Made by a program: the position numbers and the translations under genes
Notes under the pieces: generated by a model
The model's database searches: none
Seen by the model: the letters and a program-made list of their open reading frames with translations, nothing else
Told to the model about the DNA's origin: nothing
Assembly: GCA_020638995.1 (NCBI GenBank)
Contig: JACKHM010000001.1
Span: 682,001-746,000 of the forward strand
From: Planctomycetaceae bacterium
GTDB lineage: Bacteria > Planctomycetota > Planctomycetia > Pirellulales > Pirellulaceae
Length of the DNA: 64,000 nucleotides
Direction of reading: 5' to 3'
Part shown: positions 18,255 to 26,362 of the stretch, piece by piece
Position numbering within the stretch: the first letter of the stretch is position 1
How the letters are laid out: every line of letters begins with the position of its first letter

Positions 18255-20050
18255 TGGCAATCGTGCCTGTTTCCAAAGTCACGCTTTACGGCACAGCCCA
18301 CCAGAAGGATGCTGTCCTCGACAGCCTTCAGGAATTGGCTTGCGTGCATTTGGTCGACTTAGGACAGAATCCGGAAGCCGCTCGCCCCAAAACAAACATC
18401 GCGACCGAGACACACCAGGCTTTGAAGTTTCTTCGTACCTGCCCGATTCGACGCCGCGCTGTCAAAGACGAAGCCAGTTTTCAATTTGACGAAGTTGTAC
18501 GAGAAGCTCTGCAAATTGAGCAGCGGCAACAGCAATTGCAAAACGAACGAGACGAATTGACCTTGGCAATTAGGAACTTGACGCCGTGGGGCGATTTCCG
18601 TTTGCCACCCGCTAGTGAATTGGGAGAGCTGCGGCTCTGGTTCTATATCGTGCCTCACTACCGCCTGCGTTCGCTGAAGAATCAGAACCTGCCGTGGCAT
18701 GTCGTTTCGCGCGACCACCGATTCGCCTACCTCGTGGTCGTTAGTGCCACCGAACCTGACGGAATGCCCACGCCACGAATCCATTTGGACGACCGACCGT
18801 TATCAGACCTGCAGCGGATGCTAGAGGAAGTGGAAGCCGAGCAGGAAGACTTGCACTGGCGACGCGTTGCGTTGACACGTTGGAATCAGTTGCTGGCGCG
18901 AACGATCGCCGTGGCCGACGACCGCGCCGCACGGCAGCGAGCTGCACAGCAAGCGTTGGACGATCCGTCGATGTTCGCAATCCAAGGTTGGGCACCGCAG
19001 GCGGATACTCAACGGATTCGAGCGTTTGCCCGCGGACATTGCCTCGGCTTAACCGTTGAGGCCCCTTCAGCGAGCGACGCGCCGCCAACGCTGTTAGAGA
19101 ATCGAGGACTGACGGCTGGCGGACAGGACGCCGTGACATTCTATACGACACCTGCCTATCGCGCTTGGGACCCATCTGCGGCGGTCTTTGTTTCGTTCAG
19201 TCTTTTCTTCGCGATGATCATGGCAGACGCTGGCTACGCGATGCTGCTTAGTGGTTTGGTGCTCGGGTTCTGGCGTCGAGTGGGGAATTCCGCTAGCGGA
19301 TTGCGGTTGCGCAAGCTTTTGCTGTTCATCGTGATCACGTCCATCGCGTACGGCGTCGCAGTCGGCAGTTACTTTGGTCTTCCGCCGGCACAAGGATCGG
19401 TTCTACAAGAACTACATATCATCGACGCAGCGGATACGACCTTGATGATGCAGATTTCCATCGCCATCGGTGTCGCTCATCTAGTGCTGGCCAATTTTGC
19501 ATTAGCCTGGAGTCGCCGTTGGTCCCCGACCATGCTCGCGTCGTTTGGCTGGATTGCAGTGTTCTTGGGCGGCTTGGCATTGGGGTTCGGGAAGAGCGGA
19601 ATCGAACCGCAAGCTCCACTGGTTCAATACGGCGGATGGGCAATCGCGGCAGGAATAATCGCCGTTCTCCTCTTTAGCAGCGATCGGCCCTTGCTGACGC
19701 TCAAGTTACGAGATCACGGCGGTCGGATTGTCGATGGGCTGAAATCATTGACGAGTATTTCCCGTGCGTTTGGCGACGTGCTTAGTTACCTGCGTCTGTT
19801 CGCGCTGGGACTGGCCAGCGCTCAACTGGCGACGACGTTCAACGAACTGACCTACAAGGCAAGCTGCTGCATCGGCATCGGCAGCTTGTTGGCTGTATTG
19901 GTGGTGGTGTTTGGCCACGGTCTGAACTTTGCGTTGGCGATCATGAGCGGCGTTGTGCATGGCTTGCGACTGAACTGTATCGAATTCTTTGGCTGGAGTT
20001 TGCTCGACGAAGGCTATGCGTTTCGACCATTTTGCAAGAAAGCGGTATGA
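18254..20050 (+). CDS. atpI: V-type ATP synthase subunit I
   Basis: 598 residues. The N-terminal half is soluble and coiled-coil-rich (peripheral stalk attachment). The C-terminal half (about 305-590) has seven or eight membrane helices, including AVFVSFSLFFAMIMADAGYAMLLSG and the diagnostic SYLRLFALGLASAQLATTFN, whose arginine faces the ion-carrying c-ring glutamate. It forms the ion half-channels of Vo. Start and stop codons overlap both neighbours. Length and motifs agree with bacterial V-ATPase I/a subunits. Confidence 0.93.
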   Translation: MAIVPVSKVTLYGTAHQKDAVLDSLQELACVHLVDLGQNPEAARPKTNIATETHQALKFLRTCPIRRRAVKDEASFQFDEVVREALQIEQRQQQLQNERDELTLAIRNLTPWGDFRLPPASELGELRLWFYIVPHYRLRSLKNQNLPWHVVSRDHRFAYLVVVSATEPDGMPTPRIHLDDRPLSDLQRMLEEVEAEQEDLHWRRVALTRWNQLLARTIAVADDRAARQRAAQQALDDPSMFAIQGWAPQADTQRIRAFARGHCLGLTVEAPSASDAPPTLLENRGLTAGGQDAVTFYTTPAYRAWDPSAAVFVSFSLFFAMIMADAGYAMLLSGLVLGFWRRVGNSASGLRLRKLLLFIVITSIAYGVAVGSYFGLPPAQGSVLQELHIIDAADTTLMMQISIAIGVAHLVLANFALAWSRRWSPTMLASFGWIAVFLGGLALGFGKSGIEPQAPLVQYGGWAIAAGIIAVLLFSSDRPLLTLKLRDHGGRIVDGLKSLTSISRAFGDVLSYLRLFALGLASAQLATTFNELTYKASCCIGIGSLLAVLVVVFGHGLNFALAIMSGVVHGLRLNCIEFFGWSLLDEGYAFRPFCKKAV

Positions 20051-20511
20051 GTATGGAAAGTGTGATCCTTATGCTCGGATGGGCTGGCATCTTTCTGCCA
20101 ACTGCCTTAGGTGCCATCGGTAGCATCGTCGGATGTGCTCGAGCTGGGCAAGCCGCCTGCGGTGCGCTGTTGGATGTCGAGAGTGGGTATGGACGATTCG
20201 TCGGCGCATCGGCACTACCCTCCTCCCAGACCATCTACGGCATCGTGGTCACGATGCAGTTCAATCGACCGATGACGGTAGATGCCGCGCCGGGGTTGTT
20301 TGCGGTCGGTCTGCTGGCGGGCTTGGCGCTGTTGTTCAGCGCGATTTTGCAAGGGTCTTGTTGTGCGTCGGCGATCAACACGACGAAGACGAAGCCCGAG
20401 GTGTTTGGATTGTCAATCGCCCCGGCCGCCATTGTCGAAGGGTTTGCAGTCTTCGCCTTTATTTTCGCCATGATCGTAGGCGGAGGGATTCCGGGCGGCA
20501 CTGCGGGTTAG
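20047..20511 (+). CDS. atpK: V-type ATP synthase subunit K (c-ring), Na+-type signature
   Basis: 154 residues forming two helical hairpins (four membrane helices). The first hairpin ends with LPSSQTIYG and lacks a carboxylate. The second has LFSAILQG in helix 3 and IVEGF in helix 4. The residues equivalent to the Na+ ligands of Enterococcus hirae NtpK (L61, T64, Q65, Q110, E139) are all present here as L57, S60, Q61, Q102 and E131. This predicts Na+ coupling with one ion site per four helices. I chose ATG 20047, which overlaps the subunit I stop (ATGA); ATG 20053 is possible. Confidence 0.93.
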   Translation: MSMESVILMLGWAGIFLPTALGAIGSIVGCARAGQAACGALLDVESGYGRFVGASALPSSQTIYGIVVTMQFNRPMTVDAAPGLFAVGLLAGLALLFSAILQGSCCASAINTTKTKPEVFGLSIAPAAIVEGFAVFAFIFAMIVGGGIPGGTAG

Positions 20512-20562
20512 GCAGCACTTTTTGCCACCGATACGAAATGAATCGCACAGCGAGCTGACAAC

Positions 20563-21231
20563 ATGAGTGTGGACAAGGAATCATCGGGGGTTGAAGAGCT
20601 GATCCAGCGCCTGCGTGAACAAGGCGTCGCGGCGGGTAAGAGTCAGGCAGACGAACTGCTTGAGCAGACTCGACGGCTCGCCGAACAACGTCTGGAAGCG
20701 GCTAGACGCGAAGCCGAAGAGATTGTTCAGCTGGCGCGCGAGGATGCAAAACAGACCAAGCAAGCTGGCGAGGAGGCCGTGCAACTCGCCGTCCGCGACT
20801 CAATCCTCAGGCTAAAATCTGAGCTGGTCGAGCGTTTCGCGGATCGCGTTCGCCGACTCGTGACGCGAGAACTCGAAGATAAGGACTTCTTGAAGCAACT
20901 GATCTTGGAAGTTGCCGGTCGTGCCGCTCCGACTCCCGATCAAGCAGTACGAATCCTGCTCCCCAAAGACGTCGTTGGATTGGAACAACTGCGCCGCGAC
21001 CCCGAGGAAGTTAAGGAAGGGACGCTGAGCCACTTTGTCGTTACCGTCACGAAGGACATCCTGCGCGAAGGGATCGAGATCGGTGCGAGGGACGACGAAG
21101 CCGCCGGGATCCGCATCCAACTGAAGGACGCCAATCTGGAAATCGACTTGACCGATCGGGCCGTCGCCGACTTGCTTTTGCGTCATTTGGTGCCCAGGTT
21201 TCGCGCGATGATGGAAGGGATTATTCAATGA
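20563..21231 (+). CDS. atpE: V-type ATP synthase subunit E
   Basis: 222 residues. The first 110 residues are a highly charged helix (LIQRLREQGVAAGKSQADELLEQTRRLAEQRLEAARREAEEI split by heptads), the peripheral-stalk coiled coil. The C-terminal half is a mixed alpha/beta domain containing DLTDRAVADLLLRHLVPRFRAMMEG, matching the chlamydial/planctomycete type of V-ATPase E. It begins 51 bases after subunit K, the largest gap in the ATPase set and the point where the usual operon order is joined back on itself. Confidence 0.85.
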   Translation: MSVDKESSGVEELIQRLREQGVAAGKSQADELLEQTRRLAEQRLEAARREAEEIVQLAREDAKQTKQAGEEAVQLAVRDSILRLKSELVERFADRVRRLVTRELEDKDFLKQLILEVAGRAAPTPDQAVRILLPKDVVGLEQLRRDPEEVKEGTLSHFVVTVTKDILREGIEIGARDDEAAGIRIQLKDANLEIDLTDRAVADLLLRHLVPRFRAMMEGIIQ

Positions 21232-21246
21232 ACGGCGAAATGCTCG

Positions 21247-21915
21247 ATGTATTCTGATACCAACTATTACATGCTGGTCGCGAGTCTGCCGCACATGCCG
21301 CGCACGTTTGAGCTAGATCAAGTGCCGATTTCGCGGATTCGTTTGCAACAGCGACTGGCGATGCTCGGCGAGCATGACAGAAATGTCGTCGAACAAGTGC
21401 AGGGATTCTTGCTCTGGGACCGGCAGCATCCCGAGCGCACCGACGAGGAAGTGCAACGAGAGTATGACCGGCTGATGAAGTCCATCGCGAACAAGCTGGT
21501 TCGCGACATTGTTGGCCATCGAATGGACGTACGAACGATCACGAGTGCGTTGCGGCGGCGGCGCCTCGGCCTGACACCGCCGTCAGGCGTGGGGCAGTAC
21601 GTCGAACACATTCAAAAGCACTGGGAGCAGCTCGATTTTCGGCTGGCGCGAGAACATCCGTGGATTCCACTTGTGCGGCGGTATATGGAGGCGAACGATC
21701 CATTGCAGGCCGAACGGCAATTGCTGCTGGCCACGTGGAACCGATGGGTGAAGCTGGCCGACGACTTTCATTTCTCGTTCGAGGCAATCTTGCTGTATCT
21801 CGCGCGGTGGGAGATCGTCGATCGTTGGACTCGGTTGAACGAATCCCTTGGTCATCAGCGTTTTGAAAAACTCTTGGCGGAGACCCTTGGCGATCATGCC
21901 CGAATCGACAACTGA
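21247..21915 (+). CDS. V-ATPase-associated DUF2764 protein (subunit C-like)
   Basis: 222 residues. The N-terminus (NYYMLVASLPHMP) is typical of DUF2764, the protein found between E and A in chlamydial and planctomycete V-ATPase operons and thought to replace subunit C. The rest is helical with many basic and acidic pairs and an R-x-W-KLADDFHFSFEAILLYLARWEI segment. Gene order E - DUF2764 - A is kept here. ATG 21247 is the only in-frame start near the E gene stop. It overlaps the A gene by 20 bases. Confidence 0.85.
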   Translation: MYSDTNYYMLVASLPHMPRTFELDQVPISRIRLQQRLAMLGEHDRNVVEQVQGFLLWDRQHPERTDEEVQREYDRLMKSIANKLVRDIVGHRMDVRTITSALRRRRLGLTPPSGVGQYVEHIQKHWEQLDFRLAREHPWIPLVRRYMEANDPLQAERQLLLATWNRWVKLADDFHFSFEAILLYLARWEIVDRWTRLNESLGHQRFEKLLAETLGDHARIDN

Positions 21916-23692
21916 ACCTAAAGTCACAGCCGTCAACGGCAACATCGTTGCAATCGAAGTGCCGGATGGAAACATCGTGAAGAACGAGGTGGCCTACGTC
22001 TGCGTTGGCGACGATCGGCTTAAGTCCGAGGTTCTTCGCGTGTACGGACGCGAAGCCGATCTGCAGGTGTTCGAAGATACGCAGAGTGTGCGAGTGGGCG
22101 ACCGAGTCGAACTGACTCACCAGTTGCTCTCCGTATCGCTGGGCCCCGGCTTGTTGGGTGTGGTGTATGACGGTTTACAAAACCCGCTTGAAGCTCTGGC
22201 AAATCGTGACGGATTCTTTCTGCGTCGCGGGCACTACATCGAAGCACTCGACCGTCAGCATAAATGGTCATTCGTGCCGCTACGCCGCACGGGTGACAAA
22301 CTGCGCGCAGGTGATGTTGTGGGGACTGTCCAAGAACGAGGTCTCCAACACAAGATCATGATCCCCTTTGATGTCGCTGGTCGGGTCGAACTGACCTGGA
22401 TTCAGGGCGGCAGCTTTACCGTCGATGATCCCATCGCCCGTATTCGCGATTCGCACGGCCAACGCCCGCTTACGATGCGACAAGAATGGCCCGTCCGCAT
22501 TCCACTACCTGCCGATTTGCTCCGTCAGCAACTCGCCGAGCGGCAGTATCCCTCGGACTTGCTTGTGACCACGATTCGGATCATCGACACATTCTTTCCC
22601 GTGGCGCGAGGAGGTACGGCCTGCATCCCAGGCCCGTTCGGGGCGGGAAAGACCGTGCTGCAAACACTGATTGCCCGTTACTCGTCCGTTGACGTCGTCG
22701 TAGTCGTGGCTTGTGGCGAGCGAGCTGGCGAAGTCGTCGACACGATCAACGAGTTCTCGCATGCCCAGGACCCGCGGACCGGCGGATCGTTGATGGATCG
22801 CACGATCATCGTCTGCAACACATCCTCGATGCCAGTCGCCGCGCGCGAGGCCTCCATTTACACGGGCATCACGTTAGGCGAATACTACCGACAGATGGGG
22901 CTCGACGTGCTATTGCTCGCCGATTCCACCTCGCGTTGGGCGCAGGCGATGCGAGAAACGTCCGGCCGCTTGGAAGAGATCCCCGGCGAAGAAGCATTCC
23001 CCGCCTATTTGGATTCGGCAATCAAGGGTGTGTACGAGCGCGCTGGCGTGCTGAAGACACGGGACGGCACCACCGGCAGTCTGACAATGATAGGCACCGT
23101 TTCACCAGCCGGCGGCAACTTTGAAGAACCGGTCACGCAATCGACGCTTGGCACGGTTAAGACGTTCCTCGGCCTGTCTTACGATCGTGCCTATCGACGT
23201 TCGTATCCCGCCATCGACCCGTTGATCTCCTGGTCGCGCTACCGGGAACAGCTTCGCTCGCATTTCGACACACACGTTCATGCCGGGTGGATGGATATCG
23301 TCGAATCGCTGGCCAAGCTTCTGCGCGACGGCAATGCCATTCACCAAATGATGCAAGTCACTGGTGAAGAGGGTATTTCGCTAGAAGATTTTATTGCTTA
23401 TCAAAAGGCGACCTTTTTGGATCTTGTCTATCTCCAACAGGACGCTTTCGATCAAGTGGATGTTTCTATTCCCGTGGAGCGTCAAAAGGAAATGCTACTT
23501 CTTGTCCAACAGCTCATTGACCGCGATTATCTTTTCGAAACGAAAGACGAAGCGCACACTTACTTCACGCGACTGACCGGGCTCTTCAAGAACCTGAACT
23601 ACTCGGCCACCGATTCGCAAGATTACGAACAGTATCTCGAGCAAATCAAGCAGCTTCCACAAAGTGCCTCGCGAAGCAAGAATACACCATGA
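21896..23692 (+). CDS. atpA: V-type ATP synthase subunit A (catalytic)
   Basis: 598 residues from ATG 21896. The P-loop GPFGAGKT is at 246-253, followed by the family motifs ACGERAGEVVDTINEF, NTSSMPVAAREASIYTGITLGEYYRQMG, LLADSTSRWAQAMRE and TMIGTVSPAGGNFEEPVTQ. The non-homologous insert before the P-loop, typical of A subunits, is present. It hydrolyses or makes ATP in the V1 head. The start lies inside the DUF2764 gene; earlier starts in the frame lack the family N-terminus. It is the last gene of the ATPase set. The sequence after it is non-functional DNA. Confidence 0.96.
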   Translation: MPESTTEPKVTAVNGNIVAIEVPDGNIVKNEVAYVCVGDDRLKSEVLRVYGREADLQVFEDTQSVRVGDRVELTHQLLSVSLGPGLLGVVYDGLQNPLEALANRDGFFLRRGHYIEALDRQHKWSFVPLRRTGDKLRAGDVVGTVQERGLQHKIMIPFDVAGRVELTWIQGGSFTVDDPIARIRDSHGQRPLTMRQEWPVRIPLPADLLRQQLAERQYPSDLLVTTIRIIDTFFPVARGGTACIPGPFGAGKTVLQTLIARYSSVDVVVVVACGERAGEVVDTINEFSHAQDPRTGGSLMDRTIIVCNTSSMPVAAREASIYTGITLGEYYRQMGLDVLLLADSTSRWAQAMRETSGRLEEIPGEEAFPAYLDSAIKGVYERAGVLKTRDGTTGSLTMIGTVSPAGGNFEEPVTQSTLGTVKTFLGLSYDRAYRRSYPAIDPLISWSRYREQLRSHFDTHVHAGWMDIVESLAKLLRDGNAIHQMMQVTGEEGISLEDFIAYQKATFLDLVYLQQDAFDQVDVSIPVERQKEMLLLVQQLIDRDYLFETKDEAHTYFTRLTGLFKNLNYSATDSQDYEQYLEQIKQLPQSASRSKNTP

Positions 23693-23851
23693 GCGCGTCA
23701 GCGACGTCATGCTCTTCAATGCCACTGTGGGGTTCGCGACCACGAACTTCAGTGAAGTTTTAGCGGACGCCATAAGATGAAGAATTACCAAGTCGGCTTT
23801 GTTGGATGCCTTTGAAAATTCTAGCGATGGACGATCACTTCGCGAGTCACT

Positions 23852-24300
23852 CAGACGGCATATCGCCAAGATGAGGCAGAAAGTGTGGTCATCCAACCGT
23901 CGCAGGTTCCGCCCGAGATCGTGCCGATTCCCGAGCCTGTGATTGGAAGCGAAACGGCGTTGGGCCCGCTGAGTCTCGAGATCTCGAGCAAATGGCGATG
24001 GAAACCAATCAAAGCATCGCGGACCAATGTCGAAGCGGCGCGAGGCAAACGAGTGCATGCCGGGCTGCCACCGAACCCACGCCCCGGTTACTCCGGGCAG
24101 AAACTCGGTAGCCGGGGACTGGCGGATGTTGGCTGCGGTCCTCGGAGTCCCAGACATGCTAACAGAACCCTTGGCCGGTCAACTCGACGTGACGGCAACT
24201 GAACTTGTATGGGAACAATCCATGCAGCAATTGTTGTCCGAAAGCCCAGAGCTGTCGGCGGCCCTCCCCCGGCAGAACTCGAACTTACGACACTTTAGTT
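23852..24300 (+). pseudogene. Decayed TolC/CusC-type outer membrane factor gene
   Basis: Fragments of an outer-membrane efflux protein can be read by switching frames. One frame gives a proline-rich leader ending ETALGPLSLE (from 23885). The next frame continues as DLEQMAMETNQSIAD. Back in the first frame comes NVEAARGKRVHAGLPPNPRPGYSGQ and LGSRGLAD. A further frame gives RMLAAVLGVPDMLTEPLAGQLD and LLSESPELSAAL before a stop. These pieces match the order of planctomycete CusC/TolC proteins but large parts are missing. No start, no full frame and no second repeat remain. It lies directly after the cus/V-ATPase set and may be its original outer channel. Confidence 0.6.
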
Positions 24301-24497
24301 AGTTAACACTTCGCGATAAACTTGCAGTGCGGACCTACCTTATTCCCCATTTGCGATAGCAGAGAACGAATTCCGTGACGACAACTTTGTCGCAGCTGGC
24401 CAGCAAGTTTGTCGGAAATGACCGCTTTTATCTCGCACACCACCTCACGCCCTCAGACCACGAAAATATGAGCTCTCCCGTTAGTCCGTCCTAAACC

Positions 24498-24514
24498 CAC
24501 GGCCTACGGCCGTG
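24498..24514. repeat. REP-like palindrome
   Basis: CACGGCC pairs with GGCCGTG around a TAC loop, preceded by AAACC. The form resembles REP elements linked to IS200/RAYT-type transposases. A related hairpin, also preceded by AAACCCACG, occurs at 57102-57131. Confidence 0.5.
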
Positions 24515-24702
24515 CGACCCTGAAATGCTCTGCTGATCCGGCGAGAGCCCATCGACTTTGCAATTCAAAAACGCTCCTTCTCCGACGAGCCCCGCAGAGC
24601 AAAGAGAAAGAACGCGTGGAAGCTGATGATTGTACGCTGGTCCGCACCACGGCTACAAAGCGTTGATTTGAAAGTGGGAGGTTCACCTGCGGTCTTTTCA
24701 AC

Positions 24703-24719
24703 GCCCCGCTTTGCGGGGC
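24703..24719. repeat. GC-rich hairpin
   Basis: GCCCCGC at 24703-24709 pairs with GCGGGGC at 24713-24719 around TTT. No T-tract follows on either strand, so it is not a clear terminator. Confidence 0.4.
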
Positions 24720-24820
24720 AAGCCAAAGCCACGTCCGCTGGGCGTGGTCGTTTACTGTTTCTGGATGAACGCACGTTGTGACACCAGTTTGTCGCCCAAC
24801 GGAGCGCACGGTCAAGATTC

Positions 24821-24880
24821 GTGACAACCTTTATGTCCGAGCGTGACAACCTTTGTGTCACTTTTGACAACCTTTATGTC
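24821..24880. repeat. Three tandem 17-bp dyad repeats
   Basis: GTGACAACCTTTATGTC (24821-24837), GTGACAACCTTTGTGTC (24843-24859) and TTGACAACCTTTATGTC (24864-24880) start 22 and 21 bases apart, close to two helical turns. Each copy is itself an inverted repeat (GTGACA facing TGTC/TGTCAC). They lie 29 bases before the gntR promoter. They could be regulator sites or transposase-binding repeats from the end of a Mu/Tn7-type element. Confidence 0.6.
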
Positions 24881-24908
24881 CCAAACCAATATCGCTCAAA
24901 TAAAGTGC

Positions 24909-24937
24909 TTGACAAATGAGCCGCGAACGCCTACTGT
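24909..24937 (+). promoter_or_regulatory. Sigma-70-type promoter of the gntR-ABC operon
   Basis: TTGACA at 24909-24914, a 17-base spacer, and TACTGT at 24932-24937. It lies 30 bases before the gntR start codon, and its -10 box overlaps an inverted repeat. Confidence 0.65.
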
Positions 24938-24955
24938 ACTATCTAACTAGAACAG
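24934..24955. promoter_or_regulatory. Probable GntR (YtrA-type) operator
   Basis: CTGTACTA (24934-24941) and TAGAACAG (24948-24955) form an inverted repeat with one mismatch around TCTAAC. Its position over the -10 box and start site, next to a GntR-family gene, fits autorepression. YtrA-type operators known elsewhere have the similar GTACTA-n-TAGTAC form. Confidence 0.6.
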
Positions 24956-24967
24956 AGGACGCGAGTC

Positions 24968-25357
24968 ATGTTTTTAAATATCAATCCAGCGAACGGCATT
25001 GCGATCTACGATCAGGTCGTTCGGCAGGTCAAGTTTGCGGTAGCTCAGGGCGCTGTAAAGCCTGGAAACCTCGTGCCATCCGTCCGCGAGATGGCTCGCG
25101 AGTTGGCCATCAATCCCAATACTGTCGCCCGCGCCTACCAACAACTTCAGTCCGATGGGGTCTTGGAATCGGTTCGAGGCATGGGTCTCGAGGTGGCCGC
25201 AGATGCCGTGAAGCAGTGCAAAAGCGAACGCCAAAAACTGGTTCAAGATCGCATTCGGCAGGCGCTGGTCGAAGCAAAGCAGAGTGGGTTGGATGTCGGT
25301 GAGTTAAAGCAAATCGTCGAGAAACTAGTAGCTTCCGTATACCGGGATGGGAGGTAA
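24968..25357 (+). CDS. GntR-family (YtrA-type) transcriptional regulator
   Basis: 129 residues, the short form. The winged helix-turn-helix is clear (IYDQVVRQVKFAVAQGAVKPG, then VPSVREMARELAINPNTVARAYQQLQSDGVLES). It is followed by only a short helical tail, as in the YtrA subfamily that lacks a large effector domain. Such regulators repress ABC-transporter operons and respond to envelope-active compounds. It is the first gene of an operon with an ABC ATPase 2 bases downstream. The promoter and an inverted-repeat operator are visible immediately upstream. Confidence 0.92.
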   Translation: MFLNINPANGIAIYDQVVRQVKFAVAQGAVKPGNLVPSVREMARELAINPNTVARAYQQLQSDGVLESVRGMGLEVAADAVKQCKSERQKLVQDRIRQALVEAKQSGLDVGELKQIVEKLVASVYRDGR

Positions 25358-25359
25358 GC

Positions 25360-26283
25360 ATGTCGAACGCCATCCGACTGAACCATGTGACGAAACGCTT
25401 TGGTTCGCAACTCGCGTTAGACGACGTGTCGCTTGAAGTTGCTCCGGGCACGGTCTTTGCCCTGCTCGGCGAGAACGGGGCGGGCAAGTCGACGACGATC
25501 CGCTTGCTGCTCGGACTCGCGGAACCCGATTCGGGACAAGCGTCCGTCTTCGGCATGGAGAGCGTTACCCACTCGCTCGAAATCCGCCGTTGTGTCGGGT
25601 ACGTCGCGGAGCGGCCAACGCTCTACGATTGGATGACGGTCGACGAGATCGGCTGGTTTACGGCGGGATTCTATGGCGGCAACTTCTTGCCGACCTATAA
25701 AAGTTTGATCGAACAGTTCTCGCTGCCTTCGAACAAGAAACTAAAGACGCTATCCAAAGGCATGCGTGCTAAAGTCGCACTTGCGCTGTCCATGGGCCAC
25801 GATCCTGACCTACTGATTCTGGACGAACCAACCTCCGGTCTAGATACGATGGTGCGGCGCGAGTTCCTGGAAAGTATGGTAGATCGCGCGGCCTCCGGCA
25901 AGACGGTCTTCCTGTCCAGTCATCAGATCCACGAAGTGGAGCGAGTGGCTGATGTCGTTGGAATTATGCGACAGGGAAAGATGATCGTTGTCGAACGATT
26001 GGAGAAGTTGAAGGCAGAAGTTCAGGAGTTCACTGTCACACTGGCTGACGCCAGCGCGGTGCCACCTTTGATTGCTGGTGAACTGCTCCGGCAGCGGCGG
26101 CGGGCTCGGCAGTGGCAATTGCTTGTCCGAAACGGACCACATGAATCGCTTCAGCAACTCAGTGACCGGGAGTCGATCGAAAACGTCGAGGTTCGAACCC
26201 CAAGCCTCGAAGAGATTTTCGTCGCCTACATGCGCCATGATGGCGGCGGTGCTGCCACGGAGGAGATCGAACAGTTGGTGTGA
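25360..26283 (+). CDS. ABC transporter ATP-binding protein
   Basis: 307 residues. Walker A GENGAGKST is at 37-45, the signature is LSKGMRAKVALALSM, Walker B is LLILDEPTSGLD, and the switch histidine lies in FLSSHQIHEVER. It resembles the CcmA/YtrB/NatA class that pairs with ABC-2 type permeases. The C-terminal 80 residues form the usual extra domain. It follows gntR by 2 bases and precedes the large permease by 79 bases. Confidence 0.93.
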   Translation: MSNAIRLNHVTKRFGSQLALDDVSLEVAPGTVFALLGENGAGKSTTIRLLLGLAEPDSGQASVFGMESVTHSLEIRRCVGYVAERPTLYDWMTVDEIGWFTAGFYGGNFLPTYKSLIEQFSLPSNKKLKTLSKGMRAKVALALSMGHDPDLLILDEPTSGLDTMVRREFLESMVDRAASGKTVFLSSHQIHEVERVADVVGIMRQGKMIVVERLEKLKAEVQEFTVTLADASAVPPLIAGELLRQRRRARQWQLLVRNGPHESLQQLSDRESIENVEVRTPSLEEIFVAYMRHDGGGAATEEIEQLV

Positions 26284-26362
26284 AACGGCATTCGCTGGCG
26301 ACACAGAACCGACGAGGCCTTCGTCCTGCCTAGATGGAAACTCACGCAACAGAAACAACACA

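Larger units (their letters stand above)
24301..24820. other. Gene-free stretch with hairpins
   Basis: No supported gene is seen. The stretch holds a REP-like hairpin at 24498-24514, a GC hairpin at 24703-24719, and two segments (around 24374-24392 and 24776-24795) that resemble the TGACA...TGTC repeats found just downstream. Together with the preceding pseudogene this looks like a scar left by a mobile element or by rearrangement. Confidence 0.4.

Noticed and set aside
24821..24880. CRISPR array
   Set aside because: Only three 17-bp units with 4-5 base gaps; no spacers and no cas genes.
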